Source of the DNA: UBA6522 sp963664945
GTDB taxonomy: Bacteria > Pseudomonadota > Gammaproteobacteria > Steroidobacterales > Rariloculaceae
DNA: 64,000 nt
Assembly: GCA_963664945.1 (NCBI GenBank)
Contig: OY761822.1
Span: 1,860,001 to 1,924,000 of the forward strand
Direction of reading: 5' to 3'
The notes under the pieces are model-generated. The model was not told where the DNA came from and made no database searches. It saw only the letters and a program-made list of their open reading frames with translations. A program made the position numbers and the translations under genes. Shown piece after piece: positions 26,004 through 33,436 of the stretch (its first letter is position 1; each line of letters opens with the position of its first letter).

Positions 26004-26516
26004 TCATCGCACGATACCCTCGGCCAAGATCAACTGCCCAACAGTCCTGTCGTGCCAGGTTCTCGTATATGCAGTTCTCAGCTTCGGAGTCGGCCGATGG
26101 CCAGCGTCGTGCAGTAGCCGTTCCAGCGACACCAAGCGCGCGCGAAATCCGAGCCGAATACCGAAACGCAGGCTGGCACGGTCTGGTCCGCACAACACCC
26201 AGGCATCTTCCCGCTGGGCCGCGTGCGCCCAAAGCGCCTCCTCTCCAATATCCAGGACGATATCGGGTACCCGGACGGCCAGTTCCGCCCGTGCCCGCCG
26301 ACCGACCTCATGTATCGCAGCCAAGGATGTCCGCAATTCGTTTTCGTCGATCCGCTGCTCGTCTCGCCTCCGCTGAAAGCCAGTCTGTGTTTCCATCACG
26401 CAGTCCTGGACGGTTTCGACCCGGTATGCGCCGGTGAGGGCGCGCCATGAAGCGGTTCGGTAGCACTCCAGGATGACGTTCGTGTCTGCCAGCACAGGGC
26501 CTTGGTGTCGCGCCAT
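26004..26516 (-). CDS. PIN-domain protein, probable toxin
   Basis: A 170-residue protein beginning MARHQGPVLADTNVILECYR, with the first catalytic Asp in LADTN. Further acids lie in DCVMETQTGF and in CGPDRASLRFGIRLGF, giving the PIN nuclease pattern. The gene starts 6 bp after the stop of an XRE/metallopeptidase gene on the same strand, so the two form a probable operon. PIN domains next to COG2856/ImmA-type regulators have been predicted as toxin-antitoxin-like modules. Length is slightly above a typical VapC, and the tail ...TVGQLILAEGIVR is of unknown role. Confidence 0.75.
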   Translation of the reverse strand: MARHQGPVLADTNVILECYRTASWRALTGAYRVETVQDCVMETQTGFQRRRDEQRIDENELRTSLAAIHEVGRRARAELAVRVPDIVLDIGEEALWAHAAQREDAWVLCGPDRASLRFGIRLGFRARLVSLERLLHDAGHRPTPKLRTAYTRTWHDRTVGQLILAEGIVR

Positions 26517-26522
26517 CGGGAT

Positions 26523-27629
26523 TCACAACTCGATGGCACAGTCGACGCAGTGCTCCGCGAGAAGATCGTCCAGATCGTCGACCGCAAGGTTGAGCACTCC
26601 GGCTACACGCCTCGCGGATACAAGCCCCTCTGCAATCGCCATCCCCATGATTTCCATGAATTTCCTGGAAAACAGCTTGGGCATCGCATCTGTCGCCACT
26701 TCCCCGCCGTTGTTGCGCAGCGCGGCCTCCGGCAACGCGCGCGCCAGGGACGGTTTCAGTTCGCCGAGCGCGGTAAGCCGCCAGCGGAGCGCCGAGGACG
26801 TCACGCGAAGCTCGTTCGCCACGGCGTTCAAGCGTGCGATCAGTTTCCTTCCGTCCAAAGTCTGCCAGTGGGTGTACTTGTCCAGTGTCTTGCGCGGCAT
26901 GAGCACCGCCGCGGCGAAATTGTTGGCGAGCTGTTCCACTCGATTTCCACCGGTTTCGCGTACTTCCTCGCAATGCGCGGGCGGCATGGCGTCCCAAGTC
27001 AGGATGTGAAACAACTCGTGCGCGAGGTCGAAATGGCGTCGGCCCTCGACTTCCTCGCGCGCAATCAGGACCGTATCCAATTCGGGCAGTCGGCAGGCTG
27101 CCCCGGAAACCCCATCGCAGGCGTCCAACATAAGCACCAGCATGCCCAAATCCTGCTCCATGACCTCAATCAGCCGAGTCGCCGGTGGCTCGCCCAGATC
27201 GAACTCCTCCGCGAACCGCTCCCCGGCCAGCATGGCGTCTTCGAACCGCGAGTGGCGCGTCAACCCCAGCGCACGGCGCATCAGCGGGGGTTCATGTCCG
27301 ACCTTTGGCGCCAACGTGCGAAACGCTGCGATGCACCGGCCCGCCTGGCGTTCATACTCGGCGAGCTGACCCGCATCGACACCGGTCTGCCGACACGAAA
27401 ACCGGCCTTCACCGACCAGCCGGAACGGGTCCGTGAAGTATTCGAGTGGAACTTCCAGCCTGTCGACCGCAAGCACGAGTTCTTCCGCCGTCACACGGCG
27501 AGCGCCGGTCTCAATTGCCGAGACCGTCTGCCTGTCCTTGAAACCGAACAGACGCGCGAGATCGTCTTGAGAGAACCCGCGCTCGTCGCGCAGAGCCTTG
27601 ATCCGCTTGCCCATCTGTTGAGGAGTCAT
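26523..27629 (-). CDS. XRE HTH regulator fused to ImmA/IrrE-type metallopeptidase
   Basis: 368 residues from MTPQQMGKRIKALRDERGFS, which has a GGAGG Shine-Dalgarno; a longer frame from 27,674 is unlikely. Residues ~5-65 form an XRE HTH (FSQDDLARLFGFKDRQTVSA). At about 215-225 lies HFDLAHELFHILTW with the zinc-protease HExxH motif, followed by NRVEQLANNFAAAVLMP, the usual third-ligand helix. In this family the peptidase often cleaves a partner repressor or has become an antitoxin. It is encoded upstream of, and probably with, the PIN protein, and divergently from an HTH gene at 27,760. Confidence 0.88.
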   Translation of the reverse strand: MTPQQMGKRIKALRDERGFSQDDLARLFGFKDRQTVSAIETGARRVTAEELVLAVDRLEVPLEYFTDPFRLVGEGRFSCRQTGVDAGQLAEYERQAGRCIAAFRTLAPKVGHEPPLMRRALGLTRHSRFEDAMLAGERFAEEFDLGEPPATRLIEVMEQDLGMLVLMLDACDGVSGAACRLPELDTVLIAREEVEGRRHFDLAHELFHILTWDAMPPAHCEEVRETGGNRVEQLANNFAAAVLMPRKTLDKYTHWQTLDGRKLIARLNAVANELRVTSSALRWRLTALGELKPSLARALPEAALRNNGGEVATDAMPKLFSRKFMEIMGMAIAEGLVSARRVAGVLNLAVDDLDDLLAEHCVDCAIEL

Positions 27630-27759
27630 GATGACCTCCGTTACGCATTTTATCTTGCAATTCAACAATTGCAAGAATTCTATACGACTGAAGGAATGCA
27701 GGAAAGCCCGCTTGCACTACAAGCCAAGATCCATACCTGCAGCGCGACCACGTTCCAGA

Positions 27760-28014
27760 TCCGACCTGAAGCACGCGAAGGCGGTTCTCGCCGCCCGCAT
27801 CATCGCGACGCTGGACGAGCGCGGGCTTTCGGTTCGAAAGGCGGCTGCGTTGACCGGTTTCGCTGCCGCGGATTTTTCGCGCATCCGAAATGCCGATCTT
27901 GAGCGCTTCACGCTGGACCGGCTGATGAAGATGCTCGCGGCGCTGGACCGCGATCTGCAAATCACGGTGCATGTCGATTCGAGACACCGGGACGAATCAG
28001 CGATGGTCACTTGA
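27760..28014 (+). CDS. HTH antitoxin-like protein, probably N-terminally truncated
   Basis: About 84 residues (SDLKHAKAVLAARIIATLDE, RGLSVRKAAALTGFAAADFS, RFTLDRLMKMLAALDRDLQI, TVHVDSRHRDESAMVT) match HTH_37/XRE-type antitoxins of HigA2-like modules, which end with a strand-forming ...D..I.V. The frame stays open back to 27,628, but that part overlaps the divergent gene's leader and does not look like the family N-terminus. No strong start codon or Shine-Dalgarno is visible. It may be a decayed antitoxin or use a TTG near 27,710. Confidence 0.5.
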   Translation, partial: SDLKHAKAVLAARIIATLDERGLSVRKAAALTGFAAADFSRIRNADLERFTLDRLMKMLAALDRDLQITVHVDSRHRDESAMVT

Positions 28015-28194
28015 GCCTTGCGCGAAGCTTCGCGACCCGACATAAGCTTGTCCTTGATGCCAATCCTTTCCGTCAGGGAGGAGCCAGACGTTCTTTCAGG
28101 GCATGTCGCAGAGCTCATCCCGGTCAAGGCGTCTACTCTTGGGTAGCCGAAAGCGCGGCCGATACATTGCGCCATGGCGACAAACTGCTGGTTC

Positions 28195-28377
28195 TCAGTC
28201 AGCGTAGGACCGCCACTCGATTGGTGAAGGCATGTAGACGGGTGAGGGAAGTATCTGTGTTTCTCCGTGCATGGTGGCGGCCTTGAGAATGAACCGCCTG
28301 CCCGCAAGCAAGGCCGGCACTACATCCTGGCGGATATCCAGCGCGCGGCCCGCGTACCGCATCGACGCGTCGGTCAT
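28195..28377 (-). CDS. Small hypothetical protein or gene fragment
   Basis: A 60-residue frame starts MTDASMRYAGRALDIRQDVV exactly at the left boundary of coiled-coil cassette copy 3, and ends MPSPIEWRSYAD. Codon pattern is plausible. Because the first codon overlaps the cassette edge, the natural N-terminus may have been removed when the cassette arrived. No family was recognised. The remaining 180 bp to the left (28,015-28,194) shows nothing. Confidence 0.3.
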   Translation of the reverse strand: MTDASMRYAGRALDIRQDVVPALLAGRRFILKAATMHGETQILPSPVYMPSPIEWRSYAD

Positions 28378-28407
28378 TGTACGGAGTCAAGCCCGAACGC
28401 GACCGTT

Positions 28408-28770
28408 TCAGGGCTGCGGCGGCGGTCGCTGTTCGGGCTCGATTCCGAAGAAGTAGCCCTCGACGCGGGCAAGGCGCCGGTCGATGCTGTCCAGGCGCGT
28501 ATCGATGGACTCGATGCGGGCGTCCATTCGATCCAGGCGGGTGTCCAACCGGTCCAGGCGGGTGTCCATTCGATCCAGGCGTTCTTCCACTCCCTCCAAC
28601 TGCGCGTCCATCCGGGCCTGCGCGCTTTCGAACTGCGCGTCCATGCTCTCGAAGCGGCTGTCGACGACGCTGTAAACGACGCCGAATCCGGTCGCCATCA
28701 GTGTGCCGAGCGCCACGCCGACAGCGATGATCGCCCAAAACTCCTTGCCCATTTTGTTTGCCCGCGACAT
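28408..28770 (-). CDS. Membrane-anchored coiled-coil protein, copy 3 (shortest)
   Basis: 120 residues: MSRANKMGKEFWAIIAVGVA, membrane helix, then SRFESMDAQFESAQARMDAQ and three RLDR(M/L)D heptads, ending RRLARVEGYFFGIEPEQ. Relative to copy 1 it lacks one 7-residue unit (DGVNARF). It diverges from the small gene at 28,987. Properties and uncertainty are as for the other copies; conservation of the reading frame across three copies with different lengths supports a real gene. Confidence 0.75.
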   Translation of the reverse strand: MSRANKMGKEFWAIIAVGVALGTLMATGFGVVYSVVDSRFESMDAQFESAQARMDAQLEGVEERLDRMDTRLDRLDTRLDRMDARIESIDTRLDSIDRRLARVEGYFFGIEPEQRPPPQP

Positions 28771-28926
28771 GGCCAAGAATACTACCACGCGGCGGCTGAA
28801 AGCCAATTCCCGAATCTGGCCGTTATGCCCGGATTCAGCGGTTGACCCCCCGGCCGGCGGATGGCTACGATGGACCCTTCACCGGCTTGACGGGGCGTCG
28901 GCCGGCGGGCAGGGGCAAGGCGGGCA

Positions 28927-29003
28927 GGGGCAAGAGGAACCACGGCGATGACACCTGAGATTTAAGGGGCAAGAGGAAACACCGCGATGACACCTGAGAT
29001 TTA
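28927..29003 (+). repeat. Tandem duplication of a ribosome-binding/start region
   Basis: A 38-bp unit (28,927-28,964) containing GGGGCAAGAGG, the spacer and ATGACACCTGAGATTTA is repeated at 28,966-29,003 with two mismatches. The first copy gives a five-codon frame, MTPEI-stop (TAA); the second leads into the real gene. The upstream mini-frame could act as a leader or be neutral. Confidence 0.7.
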
Positions 29004-29199
29004 CACGATCATCGCCGTCGGCGTCGCGCTGGCGGGGCTGATCCTGAACTGCCAGCGCTCGGTCGCCGAGTTGCGCAAGGACCTCAACGCGCTCGGCGAA
29101 CGCGTGAACCGCGACATCGCGGCGCTCGGCGAACGCGTCGCCCGGCTCGAAGGCTTCATGGAGGGCATCCGCGACGCCATCGCAGGCAAGGCGGCCTGA
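28987..29199 (+). CDS. Small membrane coiled-coil protein, copy B
   Basis: A 70-residue protein: MTPEIYTIIAVGVALAGLIL, then a coiled coil carrying an extra 11-residue unit (ALGERVNRDIA) compared with copy A, and the common end RVARLEGFMEGIRDAIAGKAA (read in two parts). An 11-residue insertion keeps coiled-coil phase (hendecad). It is preceded by a duplicated start region, see 28,927. Confidence 0.7.
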   Translation: MTPEIYTIIAVGVALAGLILNCQRSVAELRKDLNALGERVNRDIAALGERVARLEGFMEGIRDAIAGKAA

Positions 29200-29309
29200 G
29201 CGGAGGCGCGCCCTTTCGTTTCCCGACCGAGGGACTTCCACTGGTTGGCGGGCAACCGAAGTCGATGACCCGGGGCTGAACGGTCCGCATCGGCTCCAGC
29301 GCCCGGCCG

Positions 29310-29354
29310 CGTTGGCGGGAATTGCCGGGCGGTGGGCAGCAATTCCCGCCAACG
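29310..29354. repeat. Long perfect hairpin (REP-like), 16-bp stem
   Basis: The arms CGTTGGCGGGAATTGC (29,310-29,325) and GCAATTCCCGCCAACG (29,339-29,354) are perfectly complementary around a 13-nt loop. The left arm plus loop recurs as a single arm at 29,442-29,469. No T-run follows, so it is not a standard intrinsic terminator; a REP/BIME-type element is a reasonable guess. Confidence 0.6.
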
Positions 29355-29441
29355 ACGCTCGCTCATCCGTCTTGGCCCGAATAAACGGCGAAATTCGCCA
29401 TTGGGGCGTGATCCTGGAGGCGATTGTCGGGTCTCTCGGCG

Positions 29442-29469
29442 CTTGGCGGGAATTGCCGGGCGGTGGGCG
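29442..29469. repeat. Second copy of REP-like arm
   Basis: TTGGCGGGAATTGCCGGGCG and following bases repeat the left arm and loop of the hairpin at 29,310, without the complementary arm. It lies about 100 bp upstream of tssB. Confidence 0.55.
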
Positions 29470-29475
29470 TGAAGT

Positions 29476-29505
29476 TTGCGGTGGACCGCCATACTAGGGT
29501 ATAAG
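29476..29505 (+). promoter_or_regulatory. Candidate sigma-70-type promoter for tssB
   Basis: TTGCGG (29,476) and TATAAG (29,500) are separated by 18 bp, about 70 bp upstream of the tssB start. The -35 match is modest, so this is a candidate only. Confidence 0.25.
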
Positions 29506-29572
29506 TTCCCCTACATGGCAACTCACGATGGGTTGCGTTGAGCTGGTATTCTGCTTTTGGGAGGAATGAACC

Positions 29573-30094
29573 ATGGCTTCAAGTCAACACAGGGTCGGCA
29601 AGGTGCGCCCGCCGCGGGTGCAGATCACATACGATGTGGAGGACGGCGACGCGGTAGACAAGCGCGAACTGCCCATGGTGGTCGGGGTGGTCTCGGACCT
29701 CTCCGGGGATTCCCAGGATCCCGCCGAGTACAAGGACCGCGAATTCGTCGGAGTGGATTCCGGCGGGGTGGACAAGCTCATGTCCCGCATCGGCCCCACC
29801 GTGTCCATCGATGTGAAGGACGAGATCTCCGGCGAGGAAGACAAGGACATCAAGGCGAATCTGCAATTCAACTCCATCGACGACTTTTCGCCCATGGGCG
29901 TGGCGGCGCAGCTTCCGCAGACCGCCAAACTGCTGGAGGCGCGGCAGCGCCTGGCCGACCTTTTCGGCAAGGTGGAGGCCAACGACAAGCTCGACGGCAT
30001 CCTCGCCGACATTCTGGCGGATGACGATAAGCGCGACACGCTGCGCGAGCAGCTCGACAACCTGGACGGCGACGGCTCGAAGGGGGATGAATAA
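29573..30094 (+). CDS. tssB: Type VI secretion sheath protein TssB (VipA)
   Basis: 173 residues starting MASSQHRVGKVRPPRVQITY with a strong GGGAGGA ribosome-binding site. ELPMVVGVVSDLSGDSQDPA, REFVGVDSGGVDKLMSRIGP, FNSIDDFSPMGVAAQLP and LLEARQRLADLFGKVEAN are diagnostic of TssB/VipA/IglA. With TssC it forms the contractile sheath around the Hcp tube in the cytoplasm. Its stop overlaps the tssC start (TAATG). No other core T6SS gene (tssE-M, hcp, vgrG, clpV) lies within the window, so baseplate and membrane complex, if present, are encoded elsewhere. Confidence 0.95.
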   Translation: MASSQHRVGKVRPPRVQITYDVEDGDAVDKRELPMVVGVVSDLSGDSQDPAEYKDREFVGVDSGGVDKLMSRIGPTVSIDVKDEISGEEDKDIKANLQFNSIDDFSPMGVAAQLPQTAKLLEARQRLADLFGKVEANDKLDGILADILADDDKRDTLREQLDNLDGDGSKGDE

Positions 30095-31563
30095 TGGCCT
30101 CCAACCGCCAAGTAATGACCAGCGTCGAGTCCGACTCGCTGCTCGGGCAGATATTCGAGGACGGGCGGCTCGTCCGGGACGAGCATCAGGTCGCGGGCGC
30201 GCGCAACATGCTCGAGGGGTTCCTGGAGGAGGCGACGAAGGCGGGAGTCCGTGTCGACGGCAGCGCCAAGCGCGCCATCTCCGACCGCATAGCCGCCATC
30301 GACAAGCTGATCTCCGCGCAGGTGAACGAGGTGCTTCACCATTCCAGGTTCCAGCAGCTTGAAGCGAGTTGGCGAAATCTGCACAAACTGGTCACCGAAA
30401 ACGACCTTTCCTCCACGCTGAGCGTGCGGGTCTTCAACGTCAAGCGGCGGGAACTGGAGCGCGACTTCGCGCGTTCGCCCGGATTCGACCAGTCCCACTT
30501 CTTCAAGTCCGTTTACGAGGACGAGTTCGGCACCCTGGGCGGGTCGCCGTTCACGTTCCTGATCGGCGACATGGAGTTCGGGCGCGCGCCCCCGGATGTG
30601 CATTTCCTGAAGGAAATCTCGTCGGTGGCGGCAATGGCGCACGCGCCCTTCATCGCCAGCGCGAGCCCCCGCCTGCTCGATCTCGACAGCTTCACCGAGC
30701 TCGACCGCCCCATCGATCTCGGCAAGATTTTCGACGCCAGCGAGATGGCCGCGTGGAATTCCCTGCGCAACAATCCGGACTCGCGCTATCTCGTGCTCAC
30801 CGCGCCGCGTTCCCTGGTGCGGCTGCCCTGGGGACCGGACACGGCGGAAGTCGAGGATCTCGATTTCGACGAGGACGTGTCCGGAGACGATCACGGAAAG
30901 TACCTGTGGGGTCCGTCGTCCTGGGCGATGGGGTCGCTGATCATGCAGTCCTTCTCGGAGTACGGTTGGCCGTCGGCGATTCGCGGCACCGAGTCCGGAG
31001 GCAAGGTGGACAGCCTGCCGCTGCACGCGTACCAGTCCCTTTCCGGCTCCATGATCACCAAGTGCCCGACGGAAACCGCCATCACGGACCGGCGCGAAAA
31101 GGAACTCTCCGATCAGGGAATCATCGGGATGTGCCACGCCCGCAACACCGACTACGCCGTGGTGTTCTCCGGCGCGACGGTGAACCGGCCGCGCAAGTAC
31201 GTGGACGAGGATGCCAACGCGAACGCGCGGCTGTCGGCGAGCCTGCCCTACGTGCTGGCCTGCGCCCGCTTCGCGCATTACCTGAAGGCGATCATGCGGG
31301 ACAAGGTCGGCGGCTTCACGTCGAAGCAGGAAATCGAGCGCTACCTGAACACCTGGATCGCCGCGTATGTCACGGCGGACGACAACGCGTCCCACGCGAC
31401 GAAGGCGCGTTTCCCGCTGCGGGAAGCCCGGGTGGATGTGCAGGACGTTCCGGGCAAGCCGGGCGTGTACACGGCCGTGGCGCACTTGCGGCCCCACTTC
31501 CAGCTCGAGGAGCTCTCGGCGTCGCTGAGGCTGGTCGCCGAACTGCCAGGCGGCGGCAGCTGA
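30094..31563 (+). CDS. tssC: Type VI secretion sheath protein TssC (VipB)
   Basis: 489 residues, full length for TssC. It has the N-terminal sheath-interacting region and LEASWRNLHKLVTENDLSST. It then shows GSPFTFLIGDMEFGRAPPDV, HAPFIASASPRLLDLDSFTE, FDASEMAAWNSLRNNPDSRY and LVLTAPRSLVRLPWG, and near the end KAIMRDKVGGFTSKQEIERY. It pairs with TssB to build the sheath. The frame is intact. It is translationally coupled to tssB and followed by a GC-rich hairpin (31,675) before the pentapeptide gene, which may limit read-through. Confidence 0.96.
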   Translation: MASNRQVMTSVESDSLLGQIFEDGRLVRDEHQVAGARNMLEGFLEEATKAGVRVDGSAKRAISDRIAAIDKLISAQVNEVLHHSRFQQLEASWRNLHKLVTENDLSSTLSVRVFNVKRRELERDFARSPGFDQSHFFKSVYEDEFGTLGGSPFTFLIGDMEFGRAPPDVHFLKEISSVAAMAHAPFIASASPRLLDLDSFTELDRPIDLGKIFDASEMAAWNSLRNNPDSRYLVLTAPRSLVRLPWGPDTAEVEDLDFDEDVSGDDHGKYLWGPSSWAMGSLIMQSFSEYGWPSAIRGTESGGKVDSLPLHAYQSLSGSMITKCPTETAITDRREKELSDQGIIGMCHARNTDYAVVFSGATVNRPRKYVDEDANANARLSASLPYVLACARFAHYLKAIMRDKVGGFTSKQEIERYLNTWIAAYVTADDNASHATKARFPLREARVDVQDVPGKPGVYTAVAHLRPHFQLEELSASLRLVAELPGGGS

Positions 31564-31674
31564 CGCTCGACACCTGCCGGACCGCCGCGCCGAAGCGGCG
31601 GTTCAGGCGGGGCGGGCGTCGGGCCGATCCGAACGCCTTGCCGGCTGATCGCCGCGCGGGGAAATCGCGGTTTC

Positions 31675-31709
31675 CCGCGGAACGCGGTTTCTGAATCCGC
31701 GTTCCGCGG
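31675..31709 (+). terminator. GC-rich hairpin between tssC and pentapeptide gene
   Basis: CCGCGGAACGCGG and CCGCGTTCCGCGG form a perfect 13-bp stem with a 9-nt loop, 111 bp after tssC. No U-tract follows, so it may be a processing or attenuation structure and not a strong intrinsic terminator. Confidence 0.45.
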
Positions 31710-31733
31710 GGTCGCGCACGAGGGAGCAAGCGC

Positions 31734-32795
31734 ATGCAACTGAATTACCCCTTCGAGGCCCATCGGCAAGCCGGAATTCCCGTATCCGGCGAGTCCTGGC
31801 GGGACGGCGTGTACGCCGACGAGGACATGGCGGGGGTGATTTTCCACGAGTGCGAGTTCACCGACGTGCGCATGAGCCGCATCGATTTCTCCACATGCGT
31901 GTTCAGCGCCTGCCGTATGGAGAATTGCATATTCGTCGACTGCGCGCTGCGGCAGACCAACTTCTCCGTCTGCAAGGGCACGAACTTCGTCATCGTCGGC
32001 GGGGTGGTGGACTCGACCATCTTCTCGCAGGTGAAACTGGAGCGGCTGGAGATTCGCCAGACGGGCGAGTCGCTGAACATCGCCGAATGCGAAATCGACC
32101 ACCTTTCCTTCCACGACAGCGGCCTGGAACAGCAACGCATCACCCTCTCCGGCGGCGCCCTCGGCCGGCTGGAAGCGCCGGGCGCCCACTGGCGGGACGG
32201 CATGACGAACGAATTGGACCTGTCGGTCTGCGAGTTCGGCGACGGGCGGTTCGACCGCACATCCTTCGTTTACGTCTCGGCCGCGGATCTGGACCTGTCC
32301 CGGCTCGACTTCCGCGCATGCAACTTCTACCGGAGCGACTTCGCGGGCGCCCGGCTGCGGCGCGCCGAGTCCTCGATCTTCGCCGAGTGCGCGTTGACCG
32401 GCGCGGACCTGCGCCGGGCGTCGCTCGACGGCGCCCTGTTCGCCAAGGCCAGCGCCGAGGAAGCCCGCTTCGACGGCGCGAGCCTCAACGGCGCCCTGTT
32501 CCCCGACGCGGCCCTCGCGCGCGCGTCCTTCGAGGACGCCGCGGCGGTTTCCAGCATCTGGACCGAAGCCGACCTGACCGGCGCGAACCTGGCTGGAATG
32601 GACGCATCGAGCGGCGTCTTCCGCCATGCCCGGCTCTCCGGCGCCAACGTGGACGGCGCATCGTTCGCCGCGGCGCAACTTCATGGCGTCGAGGAGGAAG
32701 ACCTGATCGGCGCCAATATTGCCGGCGCCCAGCGCACCGTAGAGTGGCGCGCCGAACGGGAGCGCGAGGCGCTGAGCCCGAAGAAGCCCGGGTGA
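31734..32795 (+). CDS. Pentapeptide-repeat protein, T6SS-linked
   Basis: 353 residues from MQLNYPFEAHRQAGIPVSGE, with a GAGGGAGC ribosome-binding site. Most of the protein is A(D/N)LXX-type pentapeptide repeats (CEFTDVRMSRIDFSTCVFSA; ADLDLSRLDFRACNFYRSDF; GADLRRASLDGALFAKASAE), forming a right-handed quadrilateral beta-helix. Pentapeptide proteins near T6SS genes include effectors or effector-associated factors, often beside DUF2169 proteins. The gene is 170 bp from tssC on the same strand. No signal peptide, membrane helix or toxin domain is visible, so its role is open. Confidence 0.8.
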   Translation: MQLNYPFEAHRQAGIPVSGESWRDGVYADEDMAGVIFHECEFTDVRMSRIDFSTCVFSACRMENCIFVDCALRQTNFSVCKGTNFVIVGGVVDSTIFSQVKLERLEIRQTGESLNIAECEIDHLSFHDSGLEQQRITLSGGALGRLEAPGAHWRDGMTNELDLSVCEFGDGRFDRTSFVYVSAADLDLSRLDFRACNFYRSDFAGARLRRAESSIFAECALTGADLRRASLDGALFAKASAEEARFDGASLNGALFPDAALARASFEDAAAVSSIWTEADLTGANLAGMDASSGVFRHARLSGANVDGASFAAAQLHGVEEEDLIGANIAGAQRTVEWRAEREREALSPKKPG

Positions 32796-32812
32796 CGCCG
32801 GAGTCCAGGGCC

Positions 32813-33340
32813 TTATTCGATGTATTGCAGGACTTCGTCGAGCCTTTGCTGGAGATCGTCCTCGCGCACCGCGGGATGCACCGCGCGAATCAGCCTTTGC
32901 TGGGAAGCGAGCGAGGCGTTGAGCAACGTCAGGCGGCCGATGCCCACGACATCGGGGTTGTAGACGACGATCTCGGTGATCTGGATATCCATGAGCAACC
33001 GCTGAAGGTTCGGCAGGGGGTCCGTCAGCGGATTGGCGATTTCCTTGGCGACGGTGAAGATGGGCTTGTTCGTCTGCGACGCCCACTCGGACAACGACGA
33101 AATCTGCCGATTGATGACTTCCACCTGATGCCGGCCCTGGGAAGCGCGGGCGTATATCGCCGTGCGTCCGAAACGCCATTCCGGCACGAGCACGTACCAG
33201 CGCCCGGTGGGGGACTGCTCGGCCGTCACGGGCAGAATGCCCTTCTGCAGCATCCGATAGGCGGTGATGCGGGAAATGCCCTCCTTGCGCGCCCATTCGG
33301 AGAGGCGTATCCGCTGCATGCCGGGCAGCCGGGTGGTCAT
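32813..33340 (-). CDS. IS607-like serine recombinase with MerR-type HTH, divergent
   Basis: 175 residues from MTTRLPGMQRIRLSEWARKE; MQRIRL at 33,319 is an alternative start. Residues ~10-45 are a MerR-like HTH (ISRITAYRMLQKGILPVTAE). Then come GRTAIYARASQGRHQVEVIN, with a Ser at the position of the IS607 YARVS nucleophile, and VVYNPDVVGIGRLTLL in place of the usual E-K-DRL-RFG helix. No tnpB-like gene follows and no element ends are visible. It may be domesticated, e.g. as a regulator, or be an IS607 relic. It is convergent with the pentapeptide gene. Confidence 0.65.
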   Translation of the reverse strand: MTTRLPGMQRIRLSEWARKEGISRITAYRMLQKGILPVTAEQSPTGRWYVLVPEWRFGRTAIYARASQGRHQVEVINRQISSLSEWASQTNKPIFTVAKEIANPLTDPLPNLQRLLMDIQITEIVVYNPDVVGIGRLTLLNASLASQQRLIRAVHPAVREDDLQQRLDEVLQYIE

Positions 33341-33436
33341 GGCGGCGCGGCTTCGGGGGAAATGGCGGCGACGATCACCATGACGCCTAATATAGCATGA
33401 TGCCCGCCGCCAGGACGCCGCCGGGGCCACACCGCC

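Larger units (their letters stand above)
28377..29222. repeat. Coiled-coil cassette copy 3 (complete)
   Basis: This copy has the same boundaries and gene order as copy 2. Differences: the minus-strand gene is shorter by 25 residues and the forward gene longer by 11, and the forward gene's translation-start region is duplicated in tandem (28,927-29,003). Confidence 0.8.

Noticed and set aside
31675..31709. Hairpin after tssC as a classical rho-independent terminator
   Set aside because: The stem is perfect but no T-run follows. It is listed with low confidence as a terminator-like hairpin only.
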